Assembly: GCF_005876855.1 (NCBI RefSeq)
Contig: NZ_QLAE01000001.1
Span: 205,418-269,417, forward strand
Reading direction: 5' to 3'
Source of the DNA: Stutzerimonas nosocomialis
GTDB taxonomy: Bacteria; Pseudomonadota; Gammaproteobacteria; Pseudomonadales; Pseudomonadaceae
Length of the DNA stretch: 64,000 nucleotides
Shown here piece after piece: positions 1-8,334 of the stretch. A program made the translations under genes and the position numbers. Numbering within the stretch: position 1 is the stretch's first letter; every line of letters begins with the position of its first letter. The notes beneath the pieces were generated by a model, which saw nothing but the letters and a program-made list of their open reading frames with translations, was not told where the DNA came from and ran no database searches.

Positions 1-2
1 AG

Positions 3-1106
3 GCACTGGGCGTGGTGGCCGATACCTATGCGCACAACGTGCGCCAGGGGCGGATCGACGACGCCCAGGCCCAGGCCCGTCGCGCCTGCATCAGCCAGGC
101 GGCAGATTATCGGGCATTGGCGGACGTGGACCTGGTGATCGAGGCGGTCTACGAGAACCTCGAACTCAAGCAGACCCTCTTCCGCGAGCTGGACGGCATC
201 CTTAAGCCCGAGGCGATCCTCGCCAGCAACACCTCGGCGCTGGACATCGACGCCATCGCGGCGGTCACCAGGCGCCCGGAACAGGTGGTGGGCCTGCACT
301 TCTTCAGCCCGGCGCACATCATGAAGCTGCTTGAAATCGTCCGTGGTGCGAAAACCTCGCAAGCGGTGCTCGACGCCTCCAGCGAACTCGGCAAGCGCAT
401 GGGCAAGGTCAGCGTGATCGCCGGCAACTGCCCGGGTTTCATTGGCAACCGCATGCTCAAGACCTACGTGCGCGAGGCGCGGATGATGCTGCTCGAAGGC
501 GCCTACCCACATCAGGTGGACGCCGCGCTGCAGGGCTTCGGCTTCGCCATGGGGCCGTTCCGCATGTACGACGTGGTCGGCATCGACCTGGAGTGGCGCG
601 CCCGCGAGCTGGCCGGCAAGGGGCAGGACGAAGCCGAGGTACAGGTCGACAACCGCCTCTGCGAACTGGGCCGCTTCGGCCAGAAGTCGCGCATGGGGTA
701 CTACCGCTACGCCGAGGGCAGCCGCCAGGCCGAGCACGACCCGGACGTGGATGCGCTGGTGCAGCGCGAATCCGAACGGTTGGGCTTCCAGCGCCGCGAG
801 ATCGGCGAAGAGGAAATTCGCGAGCGCTGCCTGCTGGCCCTGGTCAACGAAGGCGCCAAGATCCTCGAGGAAGGCATGGCCGAGTCCAGCACCGACATCG
901 ACACCGTTTACCTCTACGGCTACGGCTTCCCGGCCGAGGTCGGCGGGCCGATGACCTGGGCGGACCGCCAGGGCCTGCCGGCCATTCGCGACCGGCTCAG
1001 CGCACTGGCCGAGCGCCACGGACCGCATTGGCAACCAGCCGAACTGATCGACAGCCTGGCCACCCTCGGCGGCCGCTTCGTCGACTACAAGAAGAAGGAG
1101 GCCTGA
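3..1106 (+). CDS. 3-hydroxyacyl-CoA dehydrogenase (5' end outside window)
   Basis: This is an NAD-dependent 3-hydroxyacyl-CoA dehydrogenase, which oxidises 3-hydroxyacyl-CoA to 3-ketoacyl-CoA in beta-oxidation. The reading frame is open to the left edge, so the N-terminus is missing: the Rossmann glycine motif and any enoyl-CoA hydratase domain. The visible part has the end of the NAD domain (ASNTSAL), the catalytic-His segment (GLHFFSPAHIMKLLEIV), the GFIGNRM segment and two C-terminal 3HCDH repeats. The stop lies two bases before the next ATG, so it is co-transcribed with the acyl-CoA dehydrogenase. The substrate cannot be read from the sequence; a FadJ-type bifunctional protein is possible because only the C-terminal part is visible. 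Confidence 0.88.
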   Translation, partial: ALGVVADTYAHNVRQGRIDDAQAQARRACISQAADYRALADVDLVIEAVYENLELKQTLFRELDGILKPEAILASNTSALDIDAIAAVTRRPEQVVGLHFFSPAHIMKLLEIVRGAKTSQAVLDASSELGKRMGKVSVIAGNCPGFIGNRMLKTYVREARMMLLEGAYPHQVDAALQGFGFAMGPFRMYDVVGIDLEWRARELAGKGQDEAEVQVDNRLCELGRFGQKSRMGYYRYAEGSRQAEHDPDVDALVQRESERLGFQRREIGEEEIRERCLLALVNEGAKILEEGMAESSTDIDTVYLYGYGFPAEVGGPMTWADRQGLPAIRDRLSALAERHGPHWQPAELIDSLATLGGRFVDYKKKEA

Positions 1107-1108
1107 CC

Positions 1109-2899
1109 ATGGACTACAAGGCACCGCTGCGCGACATGCGCTTCGTCCTGCACGAGTTGTTCGACGCCACCGCGCACTGCGAGCAGCTGGGTAACGGCCT
1201 GGACCGCGAGCTGATCGATGGCGTGCTGGAGGAAGCCGCGCGCTACACCGGCGGCGAGATCGCGCCGCTCAATCGCAACAGCGATGAGGAAGGCGTGACC
1301 CTTGAGAACGGTGAGGTGAGGACGCCCAAGGGCTTCGTCGAGGCTTACAAGCAGTATGTCGATAACGGCTGGGCGAGCATGACCGGCCCGACCGAGTACG
1401 GCGGCCAGGGATTTCCCCAACTGGTGGCCTGCAACTTCCACGAGATGCTGATGGCGGCGTCGCTGTCCTTTCGCATCTATTCGGGGCTGACCGAAGGCGC
1501 GGTGCTGGCGCTGTACAAGCACGGCAGCGAGGCGCTGAAGAATGCCTACCTGGCCAAACTGGTCAGCGGTAGCTGGAGCGGCACCATGTGCCTGACCGAG
1601 CCCCAGGCCGGTACCGATCTCGCGCTGCTGCGCACCCGCGCCGAACCGCAGGCCGACGGCAGCTACCGGGTCACCGGCAGCAAGATCTTCATCTCCGGCG
1701 GCGAGCACGACATGAGCGAGAACATCGTTCATCTGGTGCTGGCGCGCCTGCCCGATGCGCCGGCCGGGGTGAAGGGCATCAGCCTGCTGCTGGTGCCCAA
1801 GTTTCTCGCCAACGTCGACGGCACGCCCGGCGAGCGCAATGCGCTGTCCTGTGGCGCCATCGAGCACAAGATGGGTATCAAGGGCGCGGCCACCTGCGTG
1901 ATGAATTTCGACGGCGCCACGGGCTGGGTCGTCGGTGAGCCGAACCAGGGCCTGGCCTGCATGTTCACCATGATGAACGATGCGCGCTTCCAGGTCGGGT
2001 TGCAGGGCCTCGGGATCGCCGAGCAGGCCTACCAGGGTTCGCTCGCCTATGCCCGCGAGCGGTTGCAGTCGCGTGCGCTGTCGGGCGTGGCGCACCCGGA
2101 CAAGCCCGCCGACCCGATCATCGTTCATCCGGATGTGCGCCGCATGCTGCTGATCCAGAAGACCTTGGTCGAGGGCTGCCGCATGCTGGCAGCCTACTGC
2201 GCCCGTGAGCTGGACCTGGAGCACGGCCATCCGGATACCGCCGCGCGCAAGGCCGCCGGCAAGCGCGCGGCGTTGTTGATCCCGATCGTCAAGGCGTTCT
2301 TCACCGACATGGGCCAGGAAGTGGCGAGCCTGGGCGTGCAGGTCTATGGCGGCCATGGCTACATCCGCGAATGGGGCATGGAGCAGTTGATGCGCGACAG
2401 CCGCATCACCCAGCTGTACGAAGGTACTAACGGCATCCAGGCGCTGGATTACATCCGCCGCAAGCTGATGGGGGACGGTGGTGCCGAGCTGCAGGCGATT
2501 CAGGCCGAATTCCTGTCACTGTGCGACGAGCTGGAAACCCTCAAGGCGCTAGCCGACCTCATCGGACCGGTGCGCGCGCGCCTGATCCAGTGGCGTGAAC
2601 TCACCGACGAAGTGCTGACCCGTGTCGTCCAGGACCCGCAGGAAATCGGTGCGGTGTCGGTGGATTTCCTGCACTACTCATCGTACGCCCTGCTGGCCGG
2701 GCTCTGGCTGAAGGCGGCCGGCACTGCACAGCAGGCGCTGGATGCTGGCAGCGGCGAGGCGGCCTTCTATGAGGCCAAGCTGCATAGCGCCCGCTTCTAC
2801 ATGCGACGCGTACTGCCGCGCGCCAGCGGCCACCGCGAGGCCTTGCTCGGGGGTGCCGAATGCCTCATGGCGATGCCGGAGGCGCAGTTCGCGTTTTGA
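1109..2899 (+). CDS. acyl-CoA dehydrogenase (DmdC/AcdB-like, long form)
   Basis: This FAD-dependent acyl-CoA dehydrogenase of 596 residues introduces the 2,3 double bond of an acyl-CoA. The ATG follows an AAGGAGG ribosome site, two bases after the preceding stop. Features in order are an N-terminal helical domain, the flavin/substrate segment MCLTEPQAGTDLA near residues 165-178, the middle beta domain, and GGHGYIREWG followed by YEGTNG, whose Glu near residue 438 is the expected catalytic base. A roughly 130-residue extension follows, as in the 600-residue class often annotated as 3-methylmercaptopropionyl-CoA dehydrogenase. Specificity for sulfur-containing substrates is not shown by the sequence; a medium- or long-chain acyl-CoA is equally possible. 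Confidence 0.9.
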   Translation: MDYKAPLRDMRFVLHELFDATAHCEQLGNGLDRELIDGVLEEAARYTGGEIAPLNRNSDEEGVTLENGEVRTPKGFVEAYKQYVDNGWASMTGPTEYGGQGFPQLVACNFHEMLMAASLSFRIYSGLTEGAVLALYKHGSEALKNAYLAKLVSGSWSGTMCLTEPQAGTDLALLRTRAEPQADGSYRVTGSKIFISGGEHDMSENIVHLVLARLPDAPAGVKGISLLLVPKFLANVDGTPGERNALSCGAIEHKMGIKGAATCVMNFDGATGWVVGEPNQGLACMFTMMNDARFQVGLQGLGIAEQAYQGSLAYARERLQSRALSGVAHPDKPADPIIVHPDVRRMLLIQKTLVEGCRMLAAYCARELDLEHGHPDTAARKAAGKRAALLIPIVKAFFTDMGQEVASLGVQVYGGHGYIREWGMEQLMRDSRITQLYEGTNGIQALDYIRRKLMGDGGAELQAIQAEFLSLCDELETLKALADLIGPVRARLIQWRELTDEVLTRVVQDPQEIGAVSVDFLHYSSYALLAGLWLKAAGTAQQALDAGSGEAAFYEAKLHSARFYMRRVLPRASGHREALLGGAECLMAMPEAQFAF

Positions 2900-2959
2900 G
2901 CGCCGAGCGCTTTGGGCGGTGTTCGCCGAAGCCCAATCCAATAAAAATCAGGAGGCACC

Positions 2960-4123
2960 ATGCACCCGTTCAGTTTTGCCACCACCGCCCAGCTGATTTG
3001 CGAGCCGGGCTCAGCCAAGCGTCTTGCCAGCCTGTGCCGCGACCGCGAGGCGCGCTCGGTGCTGATCGTCACCGATCCGGGCATCACCCGCCTTGGGCTG
3101 TTGAGCGAGGTTATGCCTGGCTTCCAGAGCGAAGGGCTGGAGGTGGGCATCTACGACCAGGTGATCGCCGACCCGCCGGAGGCGATCGTGCTCGCTGCGG
3201 TGGAGCAGGCGAAGGCGAGCAAGGCCGACCTGATCGTCGGCTTCGGCGGCGGCAGCTCGATGGACGTTGCCAAGCTGGTCGCGTTGCTGGCGCATCCTGA
3301 CAACACCCAGTCGCTGCAGGACATCTACGGCGTCGGCAACGCCAAGGGCAAGCGCCTGCCGCTGATTCAGGTGCCGACCACCGCCGGCACCGGCTCGGAA
3401 GTCACGCAGATCGCCATCATCACCACCGGAGAGACGACGAAGATGGGCGTGGTCTCGCCGATGCTGTTGCCGGACCTGGCGCTCCTCGATGCCGATCTCA
3501 CCCTCGGCCTGCCTCCGGCGGTCACCGCGGCGACGGGGATCGACGCCATGGTGCATGCCATCGAGGCCTATACCAGCGCGTTGAAGAAGAATCCCATGTC
3601 CGACCTGCTGGCGCGGGAGGCGCTGCGCCTGCTGGCGGCCAACCTCGACGAGGCGGTGCACAACGGGCAGAACCGCGAGGCGCGCCAGGCCATGCTGCTC
3701 GGCGCCTGCCTGGCCGGCCAGGCGTTCGCCAATGCGCCAGTGGCGGCGGTGCATGCGCTGGCCTATCCGCTGGGTGGCAACTTCCATATTCCGCACGGGC
3801 TGTCGAATGCGCTGGTGCTGCCGCAGGTGCTGCGCTTCAACGTCAGCGCGGCGACTACCCATTACGGTGAACTGGCGCCGATCGTCCTCGGTGACCGGCT
3901 GCGCTCGGGCGATCCATCCACCTATGCCGAGCAATTGATCGAGGAATTCGAGCGGATGAGCGCCCGCGTCGGGCTGCCGACCCGCCTGCGCGACGCCGGC
4001 GTACCGGAAGACATGCTGCCGCAACTGGCCAAAGAGGCGATGCTGCAACAGCGTTTGCTGGTCAACAACCCGCGAGAGGTCACCGAGGCCGACGCGCTGG
4101 CGATCTACCGCGCCGCTTATTGA
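2960..4123 (+). CDS. iron-containing alcohol dehydrogenase
   Basis: This group III (iron-type) alcohol dehydrogenase has 387 residues, a typical length. The NAD(P)-binding signature [12 protein letters not shown] is near residues 93-105 and [11 protein letters not shown] follows. The metal-binding region contains [10 protein letters not shown] and [16 protein letters not shown], whose histidines are the usual iron ligands. An AGGAGG precedes the ATG by a few bases. It lies 60 bases after the acyl-CoA dehydrogenase and upstream of a thioesterase, so it probably belongs to the same catabolic operon, possibly oxidising an alcohol or reducing an aldehyde linked to an acyl-CoA. The substrate is unknown. 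Confidence 0.9.
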   Translation: MHPFSFATTAQLICEPGSAKRLASLCRDREARSVLIVTDPGITRLGLLSEVMPGFQSEGLEVGIYDQVIADPPEAIVLAAVEQAKASKADLIVGFGGGSSMDVAKLVALLAHPDNTQSLQDIYGVGNAKGKRLPLIQVPTTAGTGSEVTQIAIITTGETTKMGVVSPMLLPDLALLDADLTLGLPPAVTAATGIDAMVHAIEAYTSALKKNPMSDLLAREALRLLAANLDEAVHNGQNREARQAMLLGACLAGQAFANAPVAAVHALAYPLGGNFHIPHGLSNALVLPQVLRFNVSAATTHYGELAPIVLGDRLRSGDPSTYAEQLIEEFERMSARVGLPTRLRDAGVPEDMLPQLAKEAMLQQRLLVNNPREVTEADALAIYRAAY

Positions 4124-4179
4124 TCCTCTGCGGCGCGCGGCCTCCGTCGCGCGCCGGCCCGCCTTCAAGGAATTTTCGA

Positions 4180-4611
4180 ATGGCCGAACAACCGCAGCAT
4201 CTGCGCGCCGACTACCGCCACTTCCGACCGATCACCACGCGCTGGCACGACAACGACCTCTACGGCCACGTGAACAACGTCGTCTACTACAGCTATTTCG
4301 ACAGCGCGGTGAACGCCTACCTGATCGAGCGCGGCGGGCTGGATATCCATGAGGGCGAGGTGGTCGGATTCGTGGTGAGTTCGTCCTGCGACTACTTCGC
4401 CTCCATCGCCTTTCCGGACGCCCTGGACGTCGGCCTGCGGGTCGGCAAGCTGGGCAACAGCTCGGTGCAGTACGAGCTGGCGATCTTCAAGGCGGGCGAA
4501 GAGCAGGCGTGCGCGGCGGGGCGTTTCGTCCACGTCTTCGTCGACCGCGCCAGCAACCGGCCGGTGCCGATTCCCGCCAGGTTGCGCGAGGCGCTGGTAG
4601 CGCTGGGCTGA
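4180..4611 (+). CDS. acyl-CoA thioesterase, YbgC/4HBT hot-dog family
   Basis: This hot-dog-fold thioesterase of 143 residues hydrolyses acyl-CoA to free acid and CoA. The characteristic N-terminal stretch [18 protein letters not shown] carries the conserved Asp of the 4-hydroxybenzoyl-CoA thioesterase family. The start was set at the ATG preceded by AAGGA, since the open frame upstream has no ribosome site. It is the last gene of the fatty-acid-type operon, where it may release CoA from intermediates. The acyl chain preference cannot be predicted. Confidence 0.87.
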   Translation: MAEQPQHLRADYRHFRPITTRWHDNDLYGHVNNVVYYSYFDSAVNAYLIERGGLDIHEGEVVGFVVSSSCDYFASIAFPDALDVGLRVGKLGNSSVQYELAIFKAGEEQACAAGRFVHVFVDRASNRPVPIPARLREALVALG

Positions 4612-4666
4612 CCGTCCGTACCGGCCACCCAACGCAGCGGCAAGGGTTCCGTTATGCTCGGCGATC

Positions 4667-6106
4667 ATGACGACCGATGATTTCTATCTGCTGGGCTTCC
4701 TGCTCGGCCTGATCCAGATGCTGGGCATCGCCGCGGCCCTGCATGCCGTGTACACCGTGCGCACGGCGCAGGGGGCGATCGCCTGGGCGATCTCGCTGGT
4801 GTTCATGCCCTACCTCACGCTGCTGCCTTACCTGGTCTTCGGCCGCAGCCGTTTCGATGCCTACATCCGCGCCCGACGCGCCGCCGACGACGAAATGCGC
4901 GAGGCGATACGCGACCTGGACTGGCGGCCCTGGGTCGAGGAGGCGCAGGCGGCGCGCGAGTCGCCCGCCTATGGCGAGCTGAAGGTGCTGGCCGGGCTCG
5001 CCGGGCAGCCGGTGCTGGCCAACAACCGGGTGCGCCTGCTGATCGACGGCGAGGCGGCCTTCGAGGCGATCTTCGAGGCCATCGAGACGGCCCGAAAGGT
5101 GGTGCTCGTCCAGTTCTTCATCGTGCGCGACGACAGGCTCGGCCGCCGTCTGCAGGCCTTGCTGCTGCGCAAGGCCGCCGAGGGCGTGAAGGTCTACCTG
5201 CTGTTCGACAGCATCGGCAGCCATGCGCTGTCGCAGGGTTACGTGAGGGCCCTGCGCGAGGGCGGTGTGAAGGTGAAGGGCTTTTCCGCGCGGCGCGGCA
5301 TGATCACCCGCTTCCAGCTCAATTTCCGCAACCACCGCAAAGTGGTGGTGGTCGATGGCCGGGTCGGCTTCATCGGCGGGCTCAACGTGGGCGACGAGTA
5401 CCTCGGCCTCAAGCCGCCGCTGGCGCCCTGGCGCGACACCCACCTGGAGCTCGAAGGACCGGTGCTGGCCTGCCTGCAGGAGTCCTTCGCCCAGGACTGG
5501 TACTGGGTCACCCACAAGCTGCCGCCGCTGCTGCTGCCCGAGACGTATCCGGAGAACGGGGTGATCTGCCAGATGGTCGCCGCCGGCCCGGCCGACAGCC
5601 AGGAAACCGGGTCGCTGCAGTTCGTCGCGGCGATCAACGCGGCGCGCCAGCGAATCTGGCTGACCAGCCCGTATTTCGTGCCCGACGAGTCCGTGCTCGG
5701 GGCGTTGCGCCTGGCGGTGCTGCGGGGTGTCGAGGTGCGCCTGCTGCTGCCGTCCCGTCCCGATCACCGGGTAGTCTATGCCGCCTCGAGCCTGTATGCG
5801 GGCGAGGCGTTGAAGATAGGCATCCGGGTGTTCCGCTACCAGCCGGGGTTCATGCACCAGAAGGTCCTGCTGATCGATGACATCTGCGCGGCGGTGGGCA
5901 GCGCGAACCTCGACAACCGGTCGTTCCGGCTGAATTTCGAGCTCACCGTGTTCACCGTCGACGAGGTGTTCGCCAGCGAGGTCGAGGCCATGCTGATGGA
6001 TGATTTTGACCGCTCGATCGAGCTCAGCCGGCAGAGCCAGCGCAGCACTCACCGCTTGCGGCGATTCGGCATGCGCATCGCCCGCCTGGTCTCTCCGGTG
6101 CTCTAA
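4667..6106 (+). CDS. cls: cardiolipin synthase, phospholipase D family
   Basis: Cardiolipin synthase (479 residues; about 486 in E. coli ClsA) joins phosphatidylglycerol with a second phospholipid at the inner membrane. Two N-terminal transmembrane segments lie within residues 5-60 ([18 protein letters not shown] and [18 protein letters not shown]). Two HKD catalytic motifs follow: [17 protein letters not shown] near residue 222 and [19 protein letters not shown] near residue 395. It stands 55 bases after the thioesterase and appears to be its own unit. The family match is strong over the full length. Confidence 0.93.
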   Translation: MTTDDFYLLGFLLGLIQMLGIAAALHAVYTVRTAQGAIAWAISLVFMPYLTLLPYLVFGRSRFDAYIRARRAADDEMREAIRDLDWRPWVEEAQAARESPAYGELKVLAGLAGQPVLANNRVRLLIDGEAAFEAIFEAIETARKVVLVQFFIVRDDRLGRRLQALLLRKAAEGVKVYLLFDSIGSHALSQGYVRALREGGVKVKGFSARRGMITRFQLNFRNHRKVVVVDGRVGFIGGLNVGDEYLGLKPPLAPWRDTHLELEGPVLACLQESFAQDWYWVTHKLPPLLLPETYPENGVICQMVAAGPADSQETGSLQFVAAINAARQRIWLTSPYFVPDESVLGALRLAVLRGVEVRLLLPSRPDHRVVYAASSLYAGEALKIGIRVFRYQPGFMHQKVLLIDDICAAVGSANLDNRSFRLNFELTVFTVDEVFASEVEAMLMDDFDRSIELSRQSQRSTHRLRRFGMRIARLVSPVL

Positions 6107-6176
6107 CACGGGGGCTGAAGGAACGACGGCCGCGCCGGACGACTCCAATGGACGAGGAATCCCAACGGAGTCGGGC

Positions 6177-6668
6177 ATGATCAGGAAAGGCAATCCCGAG
6201 GATCTGGAAGCCCTGCTGGCGATCTGGCTGGCCGCTTCGCTGCAGGCGCATGACTTCATCGAGCCGACCTTCTGGCAGAGCAAGATGGAGGACATGCGCA
6301 ATCGCTACCTGCCCAGCGCGGAGATCTGGGTTTACGAGCAATCCGGCGCGATCGAAGGCTTCTGCGCGTTGCAGGGGGATATTCTCGCCGCCCTGTTCGT
6401 CGATCCGGAAAACCACAACCAGGGCGTGGGCTCGGCACTGCTGGACAAGGCCATGGAATGCTCCGGTGGCAGGCTCGAAGTCTGTGTCTACGAGCGCAAC
6501 AGCGACGCCGTCGCCTTCTATCAGCGCCATGGCTTCGTGCAGATCGACCTGCGCACCGACATGCGCTCCGGCCACGTCGAGCTGGTGATGCTGCACATGC
6601 GGGAACTCAGTGACCAGGCGCAGCGCGAGGCGGATCGCGACGCCACGGCCCTGCTCGAACCGTCCTGA
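6177..6668 (+). CDS. GNAT-family N-acetyltransferase, YjaB-like
   Basis: This GNAT acetyltransferase of 163 residues transfers acetyl from acetyl-CoA to an amine. The N-terminal part (IRKGNPEDLEALLAIWLAAS, then FIEPTFWQSKMEDMRNRYLP) resembles E. coli YjaB. The acetyl-CoA loop region is NHNQGVGSALLDKAME, and the end contains SDAVAFYQRHGF, the usual beta6-beta7 signature. The start was placed at the ATG after GGAG, because upstream codons in frame overlap the end of cls. The substrate is unknown. Confidence 0.85.
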   Translation: MIRKGNPEDLEALLAIWLAASLQAHDFIEPTFWQSKMEDMRNRYLPSAEIWVYEQSGAIEGFCALQGDILAALFVDPENHNQGVGSALLDKAMECSGGRLEVCVYERNSDAVAFYQRHGFVQIDLRTDMRSGHVELVMLHMRELSDQAQREADRDATALLEPS

Positions 6669-6710
6669 ACCGCGGACGCCGCGCAAGCTCCCGTTGCGTG
6701 GCCAAAGAAA

Positions 6711-6735
6711 AAGGCCTGCGGGTTTCGCAGGCCTT
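6711..6735 (-). terminator. rho-independent terminator of the glycine-zipper gene
   Basis: A perfect 10-bp stem, AAGGCCTGCG with CGCAGGCCTT, closes a 5-base loop. Read on the minus strand it is followed by a T-rich stretch (TTTCTTTGG). It begins five bases past the stop of the minus-strand glycine-zipper gene. Confidence 0.8.
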
Positions 6736-6739
6736 CTGT

Positions 6740-7201
6740 TCAACGATGTTTCTTGTGCCACTCGTGCTTGTGGTGGCCCTTGCCCGGGTGCTTGCGGTGA
6801 TGCTTGGCGTATCGCTTGTCGTGACGGTGCCTGTCGCTGTCGTCGTCGGCGCCGTAGGCATTGCCGAGCGCGCCGCCGGCGCCGCCACCCACCGCGGCGC
6901 CGATCAGCCCGCCGGTGCTGCCGCCGACCTGCTGGCCGATCACGTTGCCGCCCGCCGCGCCGAGACCGCCGCCGATCGCCGCTTCCGTACGGCTGCGCTT
7001 GTCGGCACCGACGGCGCTGCCGGCGGCGCCGCCGAGGCCCGCACCGATCGCCGCGCCGGTCGATCCGCCCAGGTGTTCGCCTACCACTGTGCCCAGGGCG
7101 CCACCGAGGGCGCCGCCCACGCCGGCTTCGACCGAGCTGCCGGCCATGGCGCTGCTGGCGCAAAGGCCAAGGGACAACAGGAGCATCGAGGAATACTTCA
7201 T
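6740..7201 (-). CDS. secreted glycine-zipper protein with His/Lys-rich tail
   Basis: A protein of 153 residues with an N-terminal signal peptide (MKYSSMLLLSLGLCASSAMA, cleavage after AMA). About 90 residues are repeated glycine-zipper blocks of the GGALGG / GAAIGAGLGGAAG kind. The last 35 residues are dense in His, Lys and Arg (HHRKHPGKGHHKHEWHKKHR). Glycine zippers form membrane-embedded helices in outer-membrane lipoproteins and toxins, and the His-rich tail could bind metal or nucleic acid; both are inference. There is no lipobox. It has its own terminator and stands alone between the acetyltransferase and fdhD. The function is unknown. Confidence 0.8.
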   Translation of the reverse strand: MKYSSMLLLSLGLCASSAMAGSSVEAGVGGALGGALGTVVGEHLGGSTGAAIGAGLGGAAGSAVGADKRSRTEAAIGGGLGAAGGNVIGQQVGGSTGGLIGAAVGGGAGGALGNAYGADDDSDRHRHDKRYAKHHRKHPGKGHHKHEWHKKHR

Positions 7202-7388
7202 AGGGGCTGCGCCTCCACGGGATGACGGCGCGATCCTCGCTTCGCTTGCAGGGCCGGCGCAAGCGATTTCGGCGGGGCGGTGTGAATCACCGCACGTTCG
7301 CTAAGTTTTTGTTTTTTCAGGGGGAACCAGCAGCGAAACGGCGGGTCCGATGCCGCTTCGGAGGGCGAAAGCTGCTGGCTGCGAGGTT

Positions 7389-8225
7389 CTAGCGGCGCGC
7401 CAGTCCGGCGGCGCTGTAGACCCGCGGCGGCGAATGCTGGGGCAGGTGGATCAGGTTCAGCGCGTGGCGCTGGGCCCACTGTACCGCCAGGGCCGTGGGT
7501 GCCGACAGCGACGCCAGGGTGGGAATCCCGGCGCGGACCACCTTGTGGATCAGCTCCAGGCTGCACCGGCTGGTGACGATGGCGACACCGGCGCTGGCGT
7601 CGATCTTCTGCCGCACCAGCGCACCGATCAGCTTGTCCAGCGCGTTATGCCGACCGATGTCCTCGCGCCCCAGCCGCAGCGTGCCGTCGCCATCCATGAA
7701 CAGCGCGGCATGGACCGCACCGCAGTGGCGCCCCAGGACCTGGAAATCACCGATCTTCTGCCGCAGCCCCTCGAACCACTCGGCGCGCGGCAGGCTGCCG
7801 GCCGGCAGGGACTCGAGCTCCGGCAACGCCTGCTCCAGCGCCTCGACGCCGCACAGCCCGCAGCCGCTGTTGCCCGCCAGCTGCCGGCGTTGCTGCTTGA
7901 GCTGCCAGAAAGCGCGGTTGCTCAGGTTCACCTCGGCCCGGCGGGCCTCGCCTTCGCCTTCGATCTGCACGTCGTAGAGATCGTCCGGCGACTCGGCCAG
8001 CCCCGCGGTCAGGGTGAACCCGACCACGAAGTCTTCCAGGTCCAGCGGCGAGACCATCATCACGCTGTGGCTGAGCCCGTTGTAGGCGATCGACAGCGCG
8101 ACTTCCGCCGCCAGCGCGCTGATGCCGACGCTCTGCCCGGGGTTTTCCAGGCTGCTGTAGCGGGCCTGGTCCTGGGCGTGGGCGATGGCGGCGGGAATCG
8201 GGGTATCGGCGCTGGTGCGGGTCAT
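7389..8225 (-). CDS. fdhD: formate dehydrogenase accessory sulfurtransferase FdhD
   Basis: FdhD transfers sulfur to the molybdenum cofactor of formate dehydrogenase. The protein has 278 residues. The redox-active CGLCG motif (CxxC) is near residues 121-125. The family segments SPLDLEDFVVGFTL, GRHCGAVHAA and GREDIGRHNALDKLIG are present. The start was set at MTRTSADTP; in-frame codons further upstream encode low-complexity sequence that runs into the intergenic hairpin. No formate dehydrogenase subunit lies in the window, so its client enzyme must be elsewhere. Confidence 0.93.
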   Translation of the reverse strand: MTRTSADTPIPAAIAHAQDQARYSSLENPGQSVGISALAAEVALSIAYNGLSHSVMMVSPLDLEDFVVGFTLTAGLAESPDDLYDVQIEGEGEARRAEVNLSNRAFWQLKQQRRQLAGNSGCGLCGVEALEQALPELESLPAGSLPRAEWFEGLRQKIGDFQVLGRHCGAVHAALFMDGDGTLRLGREDIGRHNALDKLIGALVRQKIDASAGVAIVTSRCSLELIHKVVRAGIPTLASLSAPTALAVQWAQRHALNLIHLPQHSPPRVYSAAGLARR

Positions 8226-8302
8226 CGGCGTCTCGTTACCGCTGGGCGGTGGTGCGGGGTCAGGAGCGCGAGGGTATGACCAATAGCCTTGCCGGTAAAC
8301 CC

Positions 8303-8330
8303 CGCTTGCCGAGCGGTCGCCCGGCAAGCG
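8303..8330 (-). terminator. hairpin after the sensor kinase gene
   Basis: A 9-bp inverted repeat (CGCTTGCCG with CGGCAAGCG, 10-base loop) lies 4 bases past the kinase stop on the minus strand and upstream of fdhD. It is followed only by GGGGTTTACC, so it is a weak terminator or attenuator candidate. Confidence 0.4.
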
Positions 8331-8334
8331 CGCC

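Noticed and set aside
593-1108. Upstream extension of the acyl-CoA dehydrogenase frame
   Set aside because: Overlaps the dehydrogenase gene in another frame; the ATG at 1109 has a perfect ribosome site.
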